The notes under the pieces were generated by a model that saw only the letters and a list, made by a program, of their open reading frames with translations, did not search any database and had not been told where the DNA came from. A stretch of 64,000 nt of DNA from Cristatella mucedo (Eukaryota; Bryozoa; Phylactolaemata; Cristatellidae): contig WPIO01000071.1 in the NCBI GenBank assembly GCA_009760855.2, positions 353,501 to 417,500 on the forward strand, given 5' to 3'. Numbering within the stretch: position 1 is the first letter of the stretch; each line of letters opens with the position of its first letter. Below, piece after piece: positions 1 to 16,765 of this stretch. The translations under genes were made by a program, and so were the position numbers.

Positions 1-1014
1 TGCTGGGAGTTTACAAAAAAGACCAGAATACAAAACTTGACAAAGAAGGCGACGAGTTAACTGGTGAATAATTGATGGAATTATAAACTGAGAAAGTAAA
101 GGTCAAGCAAATGATGACAAACCTTATGGTGATGTCGCTAAGGTCTAACGTAAGGGAAGTAGTGGAGGTCTTCTCCTCACTTCGGCCTGGAATGCAGTTG
201 CTAGAAGAAACTGCAGCAACTTCGAACGACAGAGTAAAAAGGTAAGAGTTAAAAGGTAAGTTAATCAGTCTCTGGCTTTTTTTTCATGAACACGTCAAAG
301 AAAGAAGAACAAGAGAAAAACAGTCAATGGTCTATTCCTATTTTATCAAATTAGAAGAGAGTGAATTAGCTATAGCAGTAGATTCACTTCAGCAAATCTT
401 CCAGTCACGAGGGCTTAGTGGATTGAGCAGAGAGAGAGAGAGAGATAGTGGAAGAGAGCGCCGATGATCCTTCAGCAAGATCGTCGAACTCATTCTCGCC
501 ATCTTCAAAATAGTATTCAATTCAAATGTGAAGTGCCGATAAAGAAATAGTGCTCTCTGAGGACGCTACAACAAATGTATTACTCTTGTAGGTATTATTA
601 TTATTAAAATTACAGTACTAGGACTACAGGATTCTGCATGAGTACAAATCAAATATATTACGGTATGCAGTTATAATCTTATTGAATTTTTCTTATTTAC
701 TTCTTATTTCTTATGTATTTGCCAGAAATACTAATTCCTTTCCTCTCTCTATGTCTTCGTCAGAGCTTACAGTTGCAAAATTATAATCATATACTTAATA
801 CTACTTAATATATAATTTGAATAAATAATCATAATACTATAATAATGCCATATTAATATAATAATTAGAATATATTCTTATAATTAAAACTTATTATAGT
901 AAAACGTACTATATACCATTTTTGACTTCTGAACTTCCGACTTACGGCACGTTTTCCGGTCCCGTTCTATTTCGCATGTCGGGGGGCGGCTGACTGTACT
1001 GTAACCTAATAATA
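1..1014. other. No gene recognised
   Basis: AT-rich (especially 780-910) with a short GA run near 430. No coding signal seen on either strand. Confidence 0.5.
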
Positions 1015-2615
1015 ATGCAGCTTAAAGACATTGTGCTAATTTTCTAGCATTAACCGATATTCCTACTATCGTAAATAGTGTAAAGTTCTCACTAAATAGT
1101 CAAACGAATTCTGGCTGGCAGTTAATGGAGTGAGTGTAACTCTCTAGTAATACAGCATGGCAACTCTGCAAAGTTTAATATGGGCTTCCTTTGCCTCACG
1201 TAAAACGAATCTGTGACCGTTTGTTCAATCGACCGAGCTGCTAGAGTGGGGTAACTATAGGTGCGAATCTCTGAAGTGATCAATCGCGAGAGCTAAAAGC
1301 TGTTTGGCTCTTGCACTCAAATTGTCAGCTAGGTCATGACCACGACAGCATAGACATCGTTCAAATCTCAATTGAAAGCTTGAGCAACAGTTTCGCTCTG
1401 TTCATTGAGTACCCGGTATTGCCCAGCCTCGAATTACTGCACTATTTGGGCGGCTGCAATCTGATCTCCAGCCGCGCTTTAATTTTTAAGCACCAGGCAC
1501 GTGAGCTCGCACTCCCACTCTCCGGCTAAGTAATTTACCTTGACATGCACTCAGTCTAACGATCGTCAAAATAAGGAATTGCCAGGCTCCTTGCATGTCA
1601 GAGAGCAGGCAACGATGAGAGAGAGAGAGCCCAGTATCGGCTTTTCCAGACTCTCTAAGTTGTCTGTGGAAGCACGGAACAATGAACGAAACGTTATACG
1701 TTAAGGCCGTTGTCAAAGACGTCTGTGCAGTCGGTTTTTTACAGTTTGCTTTAGGATTTGTCAGTGTTGCCGATCCCTAAGCGTGCTCGCATGCTTGCTG
1801 GTACCGTGCCTGCTGACTAACCGCATTTGCAGGTTAGTACAATATATGTCTCCTCACCATGTTGAAGCTTAAAGACATCTTGCGGCTTTCCTAGCAGCCG
1901 ATTTGTAGTCCTGCTATTGCATTAAACGTAAAGCTCTGATAGAAAGGGCAGACCAATCTGGTAGGCAGTTAGTAGTGCGCAAATCCATAGTAGTGCTGCC
2001 TGGCAACACTGCGAGGCATTATTCGGGCTTCTTAAGCCTCCCACAATGAATCGGCGAGGTTTTATTTAAAGGATCTTTAATTGGTTTTATTACTGATGAT
2101 ATGAGTGCCGTACTCTGCGACTCGGTGAAAGCTATTTTGCACTGTTGTTGCACCCTTGCCCCCGAATAGTCAGTCCCTATGCGGCAATGGATGTCTAGAA
2201 ATCCCTACAATCTCAATAGAAAGATTAAGCAGCTTTCGCTGTTCATAGGGTACCCTGTTTCAACGCGGGAATCTTCGTGTTCTTTGGAGGCTACAGTGTG
2301 ATCACGAGCCGTGATTTATCTTTCGAAGCACTTAGCACAAGGAAACATTACTGTCACACTTGCCGACTGTATGTGATTTCACTTGACGTACACATGGTCG
2401 GAAGATCGCTAAACTAAGGAGTTTCCAGGCTCTTTGCATGTCAAAGAAAAAGCATCCACGAAAGATCCGATCAGCGCCTTTTCAGACTCAAAGTTGTCTG
2501 TCGAAGCATCGAACAATGAACTAAACATGTTAAGTGATGGCCATTATAAAAAAAATGTCAACGCAGTCAGGTTTTCATGTTTTGTTTTATTCTCTGTTAG
2601 TAGTCCTGAGACCGT
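1015..2615 (+). repeat. Diverged tandem duplication, two units of about 0.75-0.85 kb
   Basis: Unit 1 (about 1015-1765) and unit 2 (about 1865-2615) share ordered blocks: GCTTAAAGACAT, GGCAACNCTGC, GGGCTTCNTNNGCCTC, CCAGGCTCNTTGCATGTCA and AGTTGTCTGT. Identity is modest. Neither unit has a coherent coding frame. Confidence 0.6.
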
Positions 2616-3799
2616 CGAACGAAATTGAGCCTCTCGAAATCCCGAATCAAGACACAATACATTGAACTCGATGGCAGCTTAACAAGTTACTATCGACTAA
2701 TGGTGATCTATATACTAATTATCGTCAGTCATTTCTGCAATGTCATGTATCTATTTAAAGCCTCCATTCTTATATTTTCCAGTAAACCTTTTGAGCTTCT
2801 ATTTATATTAATTGGGAGGGGCATAGTGAAATCGCTCTAGGCTGGAAGCATCCGACCTTATTCTGGAAGGAGGACTTATTAAATCACTGCTAGGACAAAG
2901 ATTGCTCTAGGGGAGAGGACATTATTCGTATCCTACAATGTGTTTAAAGTACTAGGAACTGAGTGCTCCAATAGCGAACGTTGTCGTTTCAATTAGAGCC
3001 AAGATATCGCCATTGCTCCGACCACATAGATGGTAGAAGTAAGCTGCTGTATCCTGGGCAGGTAGGGTGCTTTACGATTGGTCATGGCCCGGCAGCCGTA
3101 GCGCCCGACTGTTACTGACCGTGACTGATCTTTCGGATATCTCCATGCAAATAGAAGGATGCGCAAAAAATACAATATTTATCAGATCGCTCGTTCAATT
3201 TCTCAATGCACAATTTCTACGTCTTTTAGCGACCACATACGTTTTTCAACATTACTGGCACTGGCTGGAGGCTTGCAGTGGTGCAAAATATCTATCCAAA
3301 ACTATTCAGACAATAATTGCAGGTGAAATTTTTAATTGCAATAGGAATGAAAAGAAAAGATTTAACCCAAGGTTAGGTGGTGCTAGCAGGACGCCGAGGA
3401 CGCTTGATTCAGCTTGAAAGGGCAGCTGAAAACGTTACTGCAGTCTCACTCTCCTAAAAATTGGCAGAACAATGTCGCAGGTATGAATCGGCTCGACGAA
3501 GAAGTTTCTTCTCATCTAAGTTTTGGAAAGTGGCTTAGCCAGATGTATGTGGAGTTTTATTCCATACAGTGACATTGCAATCTGGCTTTTCACGAGCCTC
3601 ATAGACGAAGCTTAACCTACGGAGCCATTTTGGAAAGCCGAGCTTCCACAACGTTCAGACAAGTTCTTAGCATGAGTAATCATGAACATGCCGTTAAATG
3701 TCCCGTACCTTTAATTTTTGGCCCTAACAGCGTGGATGTATCTAGCCTGTTCCACCCACTGTGCTCCCCAGGATGACTTCTTTATGCTCTGTGTGGTCT
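2616..3799. other. No gene recognised
   Basis: Short open frames (for example 3067-3417) have no recognisable motif, and no repeat family is evident. Confidence 0.45.
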
Positions 3800-4700
3800 C
3801 TGAATGTGATTACTGAATATGGAGGGGCTGACACTCAAAATCTGCTCTGCCAGCATATCTGCTGTTGAATCAGATAGCAATCTAGGTGTGATATTCCAAA
3901 GTGACCTCTCTTCAAATGACCACATTAGCTCTAAAATCAAATCTGCCTACTTTCAGCTGCATAAGATTTCTAAAATTAGGGGTTGTTTAGATAAGGATAT
4001 CACGTCCAAGTTGTTCCATAGATTTGTGACATTCCGTCTTGAATTCAGTAAACTCACTGCTTGCTGGCCTAGCTGCATGTGCAATCAGGCACTTACAGCT
4101 GGGGGGCTTATCAGTTGTGAGCGTTGCAGTTGCCACATCACACCACTTCTCGCCGACCTGCACTGGCTACCAGTCAAGCAACGGATTGACTTCAAGGTTT
4201 TGTCGCTCCATTTTAGGTCACTTCATTCTTTGGCCTATCTCTATCTGATCTACTCCCCACCAGGCCAAGCATCGTACCACCCGCTTTTCGGAATCCAACG
4301 GTCAACCAATACCTCGTACAAACCTCAAATCCTTTGATGGCCGCTCATTTAGCTTGTATGCTCCCAAAGCCTGGAACTCACTCCCGACTTGCGTCCGAAC
4401 GTCCCCAGACTTGACCAAATTTAAAAAGAACTTAAAACACACCTATTTGGGACAGCATTTAGTGGGTCCCTGTGATTCATCCTTCGTGTGCTTAAGCGCG
4501 CTGACACTGTGCATGCTGCCACTAACCATATATGCATGCTGACCGTGTGCATGTCACCCCTAACCATGTTATTCATGTTGTTTATCAAGCATGATATTAC
4601 TCACAATTCAATCACGTTTTCCTTTGCTGCAAATGTAAAGCGCCTAGAAAGAGATTGAGTTCTCTGAGGATGCTTTATCAAGAGCACTTGTATTATGTTT
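3800..4700 (+). mobile_element. L2-A LINE 3' fragment
   Basis: It encodes the C-terminal region after the reverse-transcriptase palm (LTLKICSASIS, LHWLPVKQRIDFKVLSL, YAPKAWNSLPTCVRTSPD) in broken frames. It then has the diagnostic 3' end GTAAAGCGCCTAGAAAGAGATTGAGTTCTCTGAGG. It is 5'-truncated and degenerate. Confidence 0.8.
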
Positions 4701-5639
4701 ATGTCATTTTATTATGTTATATTATTATATTATATAGTATTATGATTATTGAACACTGCATGATAATCGTCGCTGGAACTCTTTTAACTTCATAACTATT
4801 GCAATGAATTTTTTAGAACAAGCGATCCTTTGACATCAGGCAGCTGCCCCACAGTCATTGCACGCATTGCTGAATCCTAACATTGTTATCTCTCTATTTG
4901 AGTTTCATATTCTGAACAAAGTTCTCTTCAGACGTAGATTTACTTAAGCTGAGAAAAGGTGGGATACATCTAAAGTTGTCATTTCAAAATTTTGAGTAGT
5001 GAGCTATTGGGGAAGATATCTCTTTTAACTAGCTTGGCTGTTACTATACCCGAGGCTTCTTTGTCGGTTCAGCGTTCAGGGACCTTTACTGCAGCCCACC
5101 ACCGGCTTTGCATGTCTTTATTATGTCTTTATAATATCTATTCATACAATATTTATTTATTGCCTGGTTGTCATGGTTGCCATGGTTTTCGTCTAGCTGC
5201 TGGTGGTTTGCCAGCATTTCTCTGTGACTGATCTGTCTGTCCACCTCTCCACGAGAGGTTTACTTCTTTTGTATAACCGATTTTTTAGTGTCCAAACAAA
5301 ATTCACAATGACAAAAATACGGGCGTATAAGTGGAAGACAGTTTTCCGGCAGCAACGTTAGCCAAGGGCGATCGAGCTAGAGCTAGGACAGTCGTCAGTT
5401 AGCAAGGTGGCTGCCGTGCCCTTTAGTGCCCTTTAGTGCCTGGCGGCGGGTGACCATTTGTGCTGGGCGACAGGTGACACGAGTGACCCTTTGCACTGCA
5501 CCGGTGAGCTATGCTACACATTTGCACGAGTGCACAATGTCACTAGGCTACGATGCACGTGATGTCAAGGTAACCTGATTGGTCAGGTGACTAGTCCAAG
5601 GACAAGCCCTAGATGTCTGATTACGATTTTCTCTCCCCT

Positions 5640-6095
5640 CCAAGCTTCTCAATTCTCATTCAACGTAGTAGGCAAGGCTGGATCTCCTTTCGTTACCAAA
5701 TTTCTATATGTATGCATGCTTGTACTACTCTACCACCAGGCCAATATTTTTACAACCTTCTGTTGTGACTCAAATCGTGTTGGCATACCTTAAAAAACTT
5801 TGGAGACCACGCCTTCAGTTGGTATGCCCCTAAACACTATAACTCACCACTGGAGCACATTACAGCGTCAACTGAAATGGCTGAATTTCAAAAGAAGCTC
5901 GAGGAACACATCTTTACTGCAGCTTTTAGTGGATCGTTTTCATTCATCATTTGTGTGCAAATGTTTGGTGACACTGTGCCTACTGCTAGTGAATATTTCC
6001 ACTCGAATAATTTGTAATGCTTTCTGTAATCATCTGTAAAGTGCCTAGAAAGAGATTAAGTTTCCAAATGGTGCTACACAAACGCATTATTGTAG
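5640..6095 (+). mobile_element. Degenerate L2-A 3' fragment
   Basis: Matches to the L2-A C-terminal coding segment are weak, but the 3' end (GTAAAGTGCCTAGAAAGAGATTAAG) is clear. Frames are lost. Confidence 0.55.
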
Positions 6096-9000
6096 TTGTC
6101 GTTGTGCTGTGTGTACCCAGTTACGCTCATCTCCACCTGCAGCTCTGCAAAGTTGGAAGCTAAACAAGCTTGCGAGTCGGCTGGAGAGTCTTCTGCTGTG
6201 TATTCATTGCCCGAGTGGATTTCCGTATCCGACCGTATCAATGGCACTCAAGGAAGAGAAAAACAGTTATAGCTCAGTCAGAAGTGCTGTTGAGAAAATC
6301 AGCAGCACGAAAATACCAGCGTAGGGTGGCTGATGTAGTTGTGCCAGGAATAGCCACACAAGAAAACATGTCTTAGCTTGGGAATCCCGGTTAGCTAGTT
6401 CCAGAATCAACGAACTATAGATCGAAAGCTTTATTTGATCGAAAATGATGTGCAAGAAAAGAATAGATAATTTTCTGCCCTTAGATCTGGCGGCATTGTA
6501 CATATTTCGCTCGATAACAAATCTCTCAGCAATACAGCATACAGTGGTGGCAGAGTCGTGTCGGCCATCTTAGCTTTTCTGGCTGCTTTACTAGATCAAG
6601 TTGACTACTTATTTCCCGCGTACTTCTTATAAAGATTAGTTTAATTAGGCAAAACAGTTCGGACGAAATTCATATAACAGACGACGGTGAGAGTTCAACC
6701 CTTTGCGCATAGAATATAATTAACTGTGTCGCTGGAAGCGTTCCCATGCCACAGTTCTCTCTCTAGCAGTGTGATCACAAAATTATAGTTCGTCTCGTAG
6801 CTAAAGTAGCAGTAAGTGAAGCCTCATCGGTGCCCGACGGCGAAGCCTGATTGCTCTCTCTCTCTCTTCGCATGAATCTAAATTGCATTCGCAGATTTTA
6901 CTATAGAAGTAGGCTCTAGTAGCTTTTCTTCTGCACACACTTCACTTGCGTTTGTAGAATCGCTTGAGTGAATTGCTGACTTATTCTAGACTTTGCCACT
7001 TCCTCTAGTCTCAATTGTCGGCAGAGGCTGCTGATGTAAGACCACACTTAGCAAGCTGTAAGCCAAAGATGAACGACAAAGTAATGCAAATACACCAATA
7101 AAGATACCCACTAGGCCAAATATCTGCCACCAAACTAGTTAAAAAAATTAAATTAAAATCCTAGCTGGTTAAACAGCCTCTTTTGCATAGCAACAGAAGA
7201 GCCTTTATGGCTATCGCCACCGCTTGCAGTGGCGATAACGAATCGCCCACGGCAGGAATCAAACCCACGACCTCCGGACCGAGGTCGTGAAATCAACCAC
7301 CTTACCCAGTGTGCCATCGCAGCTCATCCGCTACCTATAGCAAAGAAACGGTTGCAGTTTTGTCACTGCAGGGCCGCCGATGCAGCTACCATTCGCTGCT
7401 GCTGCTGCTGCGTGACTAATCAAGCTAGCTGCAAATTGATCTGCACGGGCCCAGCCAGTGGGGCAGCATTGCTACCATGGTGACAGTTAAATTAACACGA
7501 GAGGCCCGCTGGGAGACCACGAAGCAATGAGAGCCAAGTGGACAAGCAATCTAGCTAGCAATGGCTGACTAGCCATTTGAGGGACAAACAGTCTAAACCA
7601 AGAGCAGTTGCGCAGGCGGAGCTCTGCGAGAACCAAGCGCGAGATTATCACGAGATTATCGTTTGGCCCATTACCAGTCAGCAGTTGGTTTAGCAGTCAG
7701 CTGCATTTTGCCTGCCTGCTCGGTATGGCGATTAGTCGGCTGCTTCGCGGCATAGAATTAAGTGGATCCTTTAAATGATGCAATGAAGCAGACATATGCC
7801 TTGTCCTTTAATCTTGATTTTTTAAATGATGAATGAAGCAGACAGACAAACGCATCCTTCTGATGCACACGCACACCACGCACACCTTGGAAGTCTTTCA
7901 GGGGACGCCTTAAAGAAGAAGTAACTGGCGTTACTTGTGTGAGAATCTTTCAGGTTGCCAGCTGGCGTGGCCTTGGAGAATTTTCCAGATGAATTTATTA
8001 TAAACTGTTCAAGCTTACTTACTTAAGCTTCAACTTCACGGCTTTACAACTGCTAATTTGATTCACGTGACTGTATGAGGGGATCAACTTTTTGCTTTTA
8101 TTTAAGGTCCCCAACCAATAGAATGAAGCAACCGGAGTGCTAGCATTTAGTGGACGAGTGACAGACAAAGTTTTTTGGCGTCAGCAAAAGTTGGTCAACC
8201 GAGAAATACTGCAACATGGCGACCGCATTGAAAGCAGCGACGGAGAGTCGCGAAGACTCTTAGGATATATCTATATATCTATGGATATGGAAATGCTCCG
8301 TGGGCGTTACTTGTATTTTTATCCCGACCCCTTAAATCAGGTCGAAAATACGCACACAATTTGGTCAAGAGATTCATATCAGCACCGGGTTTCTGGTTGT
8401 TACTCAGACCAGGTACTGTGCGGCTTTGGAGGATTTCTAATGACCTCATTTAGGTTCTCAAAAAAATACATAAACTTGCTATTCAAGCATGCGGTGCAAA
8501 CAAAGGTCTTCGATAGTCACTGAAACAGCCAGGTGGTAGGCTTTCTACAAGTACTGACGCGACACTCCGTCTCTAGTTTTGATAAATCACAATTACTAAG
8601 TGCGTATTACTCTTGAGATTACTCTTTTTACTTATACTATTTTTATCTTTTGTATTTCATTTTGCTTTTATTTCAAATTAATCTTTTATTATTCATGAAA
8701 CAGAGGCAAAAAACTTGGGCGGCTAGCTAAAATGGCGGCTTTCGCTACTCGTATTCGGTCGCCGACGGACACAATCTGAGGACGCAAGAAGAATACTATA
8801 ATCACGCCACACTGAGTTGGGAGGGTCGTCGGAGAAGTGAGAAGCATAGAATTAGCCGCTCTGTGTAGCCGGAACGGTTGATGCAGAGTCTGCCGCCAGA
8901 GATAAGATAGCATCGATCGTAGAAGCGAGTTCCACAGTCAAGCACCTGTAGAATGAAAGCTAATGTTTCTGACAGTCTTTCAGTAGAGGAGCGAGACGGT

Positions 9001-10223
9001 TAATAATTTTTCACTGAATACTTTGAGGGTGCGAGCAGACTGAGACTGGTGAAGCACTACAGCTTGCGAGGTGCGGAGCTGACCAGCCAAGGAGTTCACC
9101 GCAAGATTTGTTATTTGGATCAATGAAATGACCTAGAACCGTCTTAGCTTCGCCTTCACTTTTAAACTTAGCCAATGGAGATGTATCTTGGAACGTCTGG
9201 GATGTATTGACTGATCTTCTTGAAGCCATAGTAATTGCCAAAGAAAAAGTCCTTGCGGCATTAGGTAAGCGAATGAGTAAAATTAAAATGGAGCTGCCAA
9301 ATGCACGGCTTACCTGGAAACTGTTTGGGGAGTACCTGTGCCGCGCGTTGCAAGCGGTCTAGGTTTGCTGAAACGGACCACGGATGCTGTATCGATCATT
9401 CTTACCGTATTCCGGTCACTCGCCTCTAGATGCCCAACTGAAATAGTTGGCTAATTTGTGTTACTTTGGTAACTGAATTCAAATACAGCTTAGTACGAGT
9501 CAAGCACTTCAAGTCAAACGACTTTACAAACGACGCACATTGGTATGCTAAAGAGTGAACGAAAACTATAATATTGTGACGGTTTAAATTGATAGTTACT
9601 GTTTAATAAATGCTAGAAACTTACAAACTTGCAAACGAACTTACAGACTTATAAATTTACAAACCAAATACGGCTCCATCGATTGTCGATGAGAAAAACA
9701 TTTTATGAAGTAAATCGCATTCTATAGGTTTCACTGATAGGCCATTCTTTATAGAGAAAAAATTAGGTTTAGTGTTGGCATCAGTGGTGGAGCAAAGAGG
9801 TGAGGAACAGGCTTATAGGTGTACAGCTGCTTCCTGGTCAGCTCAGGAGTCACTCTCATGGGCAGTCGCAATAGTAGCCTTTGCCACTGTGAATTTTAAG
9901 TAAGGCACCCGGGTCATACTGCGGAACTGATCTTGGCGGGTAAACTCACAGGAACGTGTTATCAAGCCTTATTTACGTTATTAACCTATTGTAAGTCAGA
10001 GAGAGTGAGGATTAATTCGAATGCAAGACTCATTCAGAGGTAGGAATAACATGGAGGTATGAACTACCGCACGGTCTGGGGATTAGGCCAACTGCAAGCA
10101 AATATTAACCATGATACTAGGCTGGCAGGCAAGGGAAGCAATGCCACTAGGCAAAGTTTGGAGAAAACTAACGAACTGGATGAACCTTAGTATAATCACC
10201 CATATTTGGATGAGAGAGCGATA
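6096..10223. other. No gene recognised apart from a SINE-1
   Basis: Unique-looking sequence. An open frame of 128 codons at 8137-8523 has no recognisable domain or splice context. A weak L2-B-like stretch in reverse orientation occurs around 8900-9060. Confidence 0.4.
7142..7325 (-). mobile_element. SINE-1 (tRNA-derived)
   Basis: On the - strand the order is a tRNA-like head with B-box GGGTTTGATTCC, an inverted-repeat stretch around CGACCTCGG/CCGAGGTCG, a body GCGATTC..CGCCACTGCAAGCGGTGG and a tail ending GCTGTTTAACCAGC plus A/T-rich DNA. One of about ten copies of this family here. Confidence 0.8.
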
Positions 10224-13414
<3,191 letters not shown>

Positions 13415-13700
13415 AGCTGATAAGTTGCCTGAATGGAAGCCAGTGCAGGTCGGTGAGACGTGGAATAATGTATCAACTGCGATTCTCGTGACAGGCAAGC
13501 CTAGCTGCTGAGTTTAGTGCCACCGTAAAGGCCCTGACATCACAGGCCAGCAGAACAGCAAGCAGGGACTTACATAAGTTAAGACGAGATGTCACAAATG
13601 CATACACAAATTTAGATGTGGTATCCCTCTCTAAGCAAGCCCGAATTTTAGAAAAGCTACGTAGCTGAAAGCAGGCAGACGTTTTGAATGCTGCCCTCAG
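13415..13700 (-). mobile_element. L2-A fragment
   Basis: On the - strand it covers the region encoding the L2-A segment around the motif LHWLP and upstream (GCCTGCCAGTGC-type sequence, CAGTGCAGGTCGGTGAGACGTGG on +). No open frame remains. Confidence 0.6.
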
Positions 13701-14099
13701 TCACAAAAGTCTTGTACGAGCAACAGCAATAATCAATTTTCAGAGTAACTATCACGAATTAATTTTCCTTCCTTATTGAAATCATATAAATACAAACAAT
13801 ACTTCATCATATTTGCATTTGCTCTTCTTTATTCAATCGCGGGCAGCAAGCTACTTTATAGCCTTTCGCGGGGTTACCGTTTCGAATGAGGTTGATTAGC
13901 CTACACAGCTTTTAGAATGGAGTCTCTAATCTTCCCAATTAAAAATGGATGGCAATGCACAAGGATTTTTTTTATTCACCCGCTTCGCTGAACTAACAAA
14001 AGCCAAGCACTGGCTTCCGCAGTCTTAATGAATTCCGTCGATCGGAAATCAAGCCTTGACCTTGGAACTAGAGTCGCCAAAAGACGCGGATGCTGCCAC

Positions 14100-14230
14100 T
14101 AAGCAAACATCTAATACCGAGTTGCAACGTATGCTCCCAAAGCCTGGAACTCACTTCCGACTTGCATCATGACATCTCCTGACCTGACCAAAGTTGAAAA
14201 GAAACTAAAAACGTACCAATTGGTTGTGGT
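14100..14230 (+). mobile_element. Short L2-A fragment
   Basis: TATGCTCCCAAAGCCTGGAACTCACTTCCGACTTGC encodes the conserved YAPKAWNSLPTC block of L2-A; flanks are lost. Confidence 0.65.
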
Positions 14231-14439
14231 TTTATTATATTTATTACTATATAATCATCGATTATTGTTATCAATGCAGGCACCTAATGAAGCCGCAGGT
14301 TGTGGGTAAGCGCTACAATGACATCTATGTCGCCTTGATTTTTAAAAGCGATAAAATCGCACCATTGAAATAAATGTCTAAGAGGATGCCAAAAAAACCT
14401 ATGATATTTTACTCACAGAAAGCATATAGGCAACTAACT

Positions 14440-14960
14440 GATTGACTTCAAGGTTTTGTCGCATACTTATAGATCCCTTCATTCTATGGCTCCAGCCTAT
14501 CTCTCTGACATACTCCCCCATCAGGCCAAGCATCGTACCACCCGCTTTTCGGAATCCAACAGTCTAGAAATACCTCGTACAAACCTCAAATCCTTTGGAG
14601 ACCGTGCATTTAGTTTGTATGCTCCCAAAGCCTGGAACTCCCTCCCGACCTGCGTCAGAACATCCCCTGACGTGACCACATTTAAAAGGAACTTAAAAAC
14701 ACACCTATTTAGGACAGCATTTAGTGGGTCCCTGTGATTCGTCCTTCATGTGCTTATGTGTGCTGACACTGTGCATGCTGTCACTAACCACATTTGCATG
14801 CTGACCCTGTGCATGTCACCCCTAACCATGCTATTCAAATTTTTTTTTCGAGCATGACTTTACTTACCGTTCAATTGAATTTCCCTTTGCAGCAAATGCA
14901 AAGCGCCTAGAAAGAGATTAACTTCTCCGAGGGCGCTTCATCGAGTACATTAATATACAA
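14440..14960 (+). mobile_element. L2-A LINE 3' end
   Basis: An open frame (14456-14737) encodes the C-terminal 90 residues of L2-A (SLHSMAPAYLSDILPHQAKH...FKRNLKTHLFRTAFSGSL). It is followed by the 3' UTR and the AAAGCGCCTAGAAAGAGATTAACTTCTCCGAGGGCGCTT end. It is among the best preserved short copies. Confidence 0.85.
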
Positions 14961-15459
14961 TCTAGCGTCGGGGGCTCCCAGTATTGGCATCCGTCAGCAG
15001 CGTGCGAAGATGATGAAAAAAGCAACGACGACACTATCAATCTTTGTGCCGCTATCAATGCGCTTATTCACTATATATAGTGCGATCGGAGAAATACATC
15101 TCTTTCTCGTGACGCACGCAATAAAGTAAGGAGGTGAAGCCACGGTTAGTGGCAAAATGCCAAGCGTCAGCACGCAAGACCCAGCTGAGGTCACATCACG
15201 AGGACATGCTGCGAATGATATGAAAACAGGTGAGCTTTTACTTCCTTCTGTAAATGTCATCAAGTCAACTAGACGTCGCAAGGTCCGTCGGCTAACCGGG
15301 GGTTTGGACCGGCGTTTGTGCCGACAGCAGTGCTCCGTGTTGGAGAAGGTGAAGGTCATGCGTGTTGCGGTCAGGTCCCATTTTAAGCGGAGCCTGACGA
15401 AGAGTTTACCGGTTCCTCTCACGAGGAGTTGTTCTGCAATGTAAAAAAAAGTTTCTTTA

Positions 15460-16135
15460 AGCGCAGCGTTTCACCACAAGAAAAACCAGGGCTACGTTTC
15501 CAACTTGCGACGTCAGGAGACCGCCGAGCTCTACCGCCAGGCGCTCGTGGTGGTCCAGAGGAGTGAAAGCGCGTCCGAGTGGCCGCAGTTCCCGGCCGCT
15601 TGCCCTGCAGCTAGGCTTCCCTACCACCGGTGAGGGCACGAGGAGGCTGAACATATGCAGCAGTTCAGCTTGGTATCAAGGAGCCGGAGGCGTGACCTTG
15701 GCTTTGCGGGTCAGTTCGAAAGAATTTTACACGGTGTCAGTGGTCAACAGGCATCCGCGTCAAAGAGCTCTTTCAGCAAAGGAGGCACGTGGCCAAACTT
15801 GTGAGATTAATCAAATAGCCTTGCAGCCATTTTCACCATTCAGCTTTTCACCAGATGTAATGCCCAAGTGGCATTTTGTTTAAGTAGCCCAGCCTACAAG
15901 GAATTGAAATAACCTAGCAAAGACCGAACCAGGGAGCTAGTTGAATACTCCGAAAGCTACCGTAAACGACAGTTCCTAATCTTAAGATAAAGATCGGAAG
16001 TGATTGCTGGTTGTTGAAGTATTCTTCCTAACGATGCATTCCATATTTAGGCAGCTATTGAAGGCGACACGTAAATTCTGAGCTCAATGCGATGGTCGCA
16101 CTACAGCATCGGCTATTAGAAGAGAAAAAAGCCTT
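15460..16135 (-). mobile_element. Degenerate L2-B fragment
   Basis: On the - strand it matches L2-B from the region before AARLVFKSQ to about ALRSC; GAGGGCACGAGGAGGCTGAACATATGCAGCAGTTCAGCT on + corresponds to its LLPQFQPVRALRS segment. Frames are broken. Confidence 0.55.
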
Positions 16136-16327
16136 CCGGCGCAGCAGCACGCAGTGCAGCCCACGGTCGCGCCCAAATGCTACAGGCGCTTTCGACTACC
16201 TTTTTGCTTAGCCTTGACCTTGACCTTGAACTGTGCTGCCAGCCATCCAGCTGAGTTGCACTTGCTCTCTACAAACTGATGACTTTCCAAAGTCATTGCA
16301 GAGCTACACCAGTGGACTTACTTTAGT

Positions 16328-16351
16328 GGGCCGGGCCGGGCCGGGCCGGGC
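16328..16351. repeat. GGGCC pentamer repeat
   Basis: Nearly five units of GGGCC in an otherwise AT-rich context. Confidence 0.9.
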
Positions 16352-16639
16352 TCGCCAAATCGCCGGGCGTCAACCCTGAAAAACTCGCTGTCGTCTTCTC
16401 TTGTGCGTTTTTTCTGGCTGTTTCCCGCTGCAAATACTTGCTGATACTTGGATCTCACTTGAAGCGCAAGCAAGTAGAGATGGAAAAATTGTTGATAATC
16501 TACAAAGATTGACTTACTACGAAATCTTATTTTAAATATACCATAGAGCACTCAAGATTGGCACTGGACTAGGACAATATTAAACAAAGAGGTTCCGAAT
16601 ATCTCTTTGCAACGGAAGTATTTTACAGCAGAAGTCTTT

Positions 16640-16765
16640 ACAGCGAAAGTAATAATAATAATAATAATAATACTGCAATTGATAAAGCGCCCTCAGAGAA
16701 CTTAATCTCTTTCTAGGCGCTTTACATTTGCTGCAAAGTGATATGCAATTGAACCCATCGATCAT
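16640..16765 (-). mobile_element. L2-A 3' terminus
   Basis: (AAT)n followed by TTGATAAAGCGCCCTCAGAGAACTTAATCTCTTTCTAGGCGCTTTACATTTGCTGCAAAG, the L2-A end in reverse orientation. Confidence 0.8.

Noticed and set aside
8137-8523. 128-codon open frame on + strand
   Set aside because: No recognisable domain, no splice-site support, no paralogue in the window. Such a length can arise by chance in 64 kb.
15010-15129. 39-residue hydrophobic frame (MMKKATTTLSIFVPLS...) resembling a leader
   Set aside because: It is leader-like at first and has a GTAAGG downstream, but that donor would leave phase 2 rather than phase 1, it contains a second polar stretch, and no partner exon is found.
15157-15229. 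Short frame ending in a GTGAGC donor
   Set aside because: The peptide is polar with no leader character, and no matching next exon was seen.
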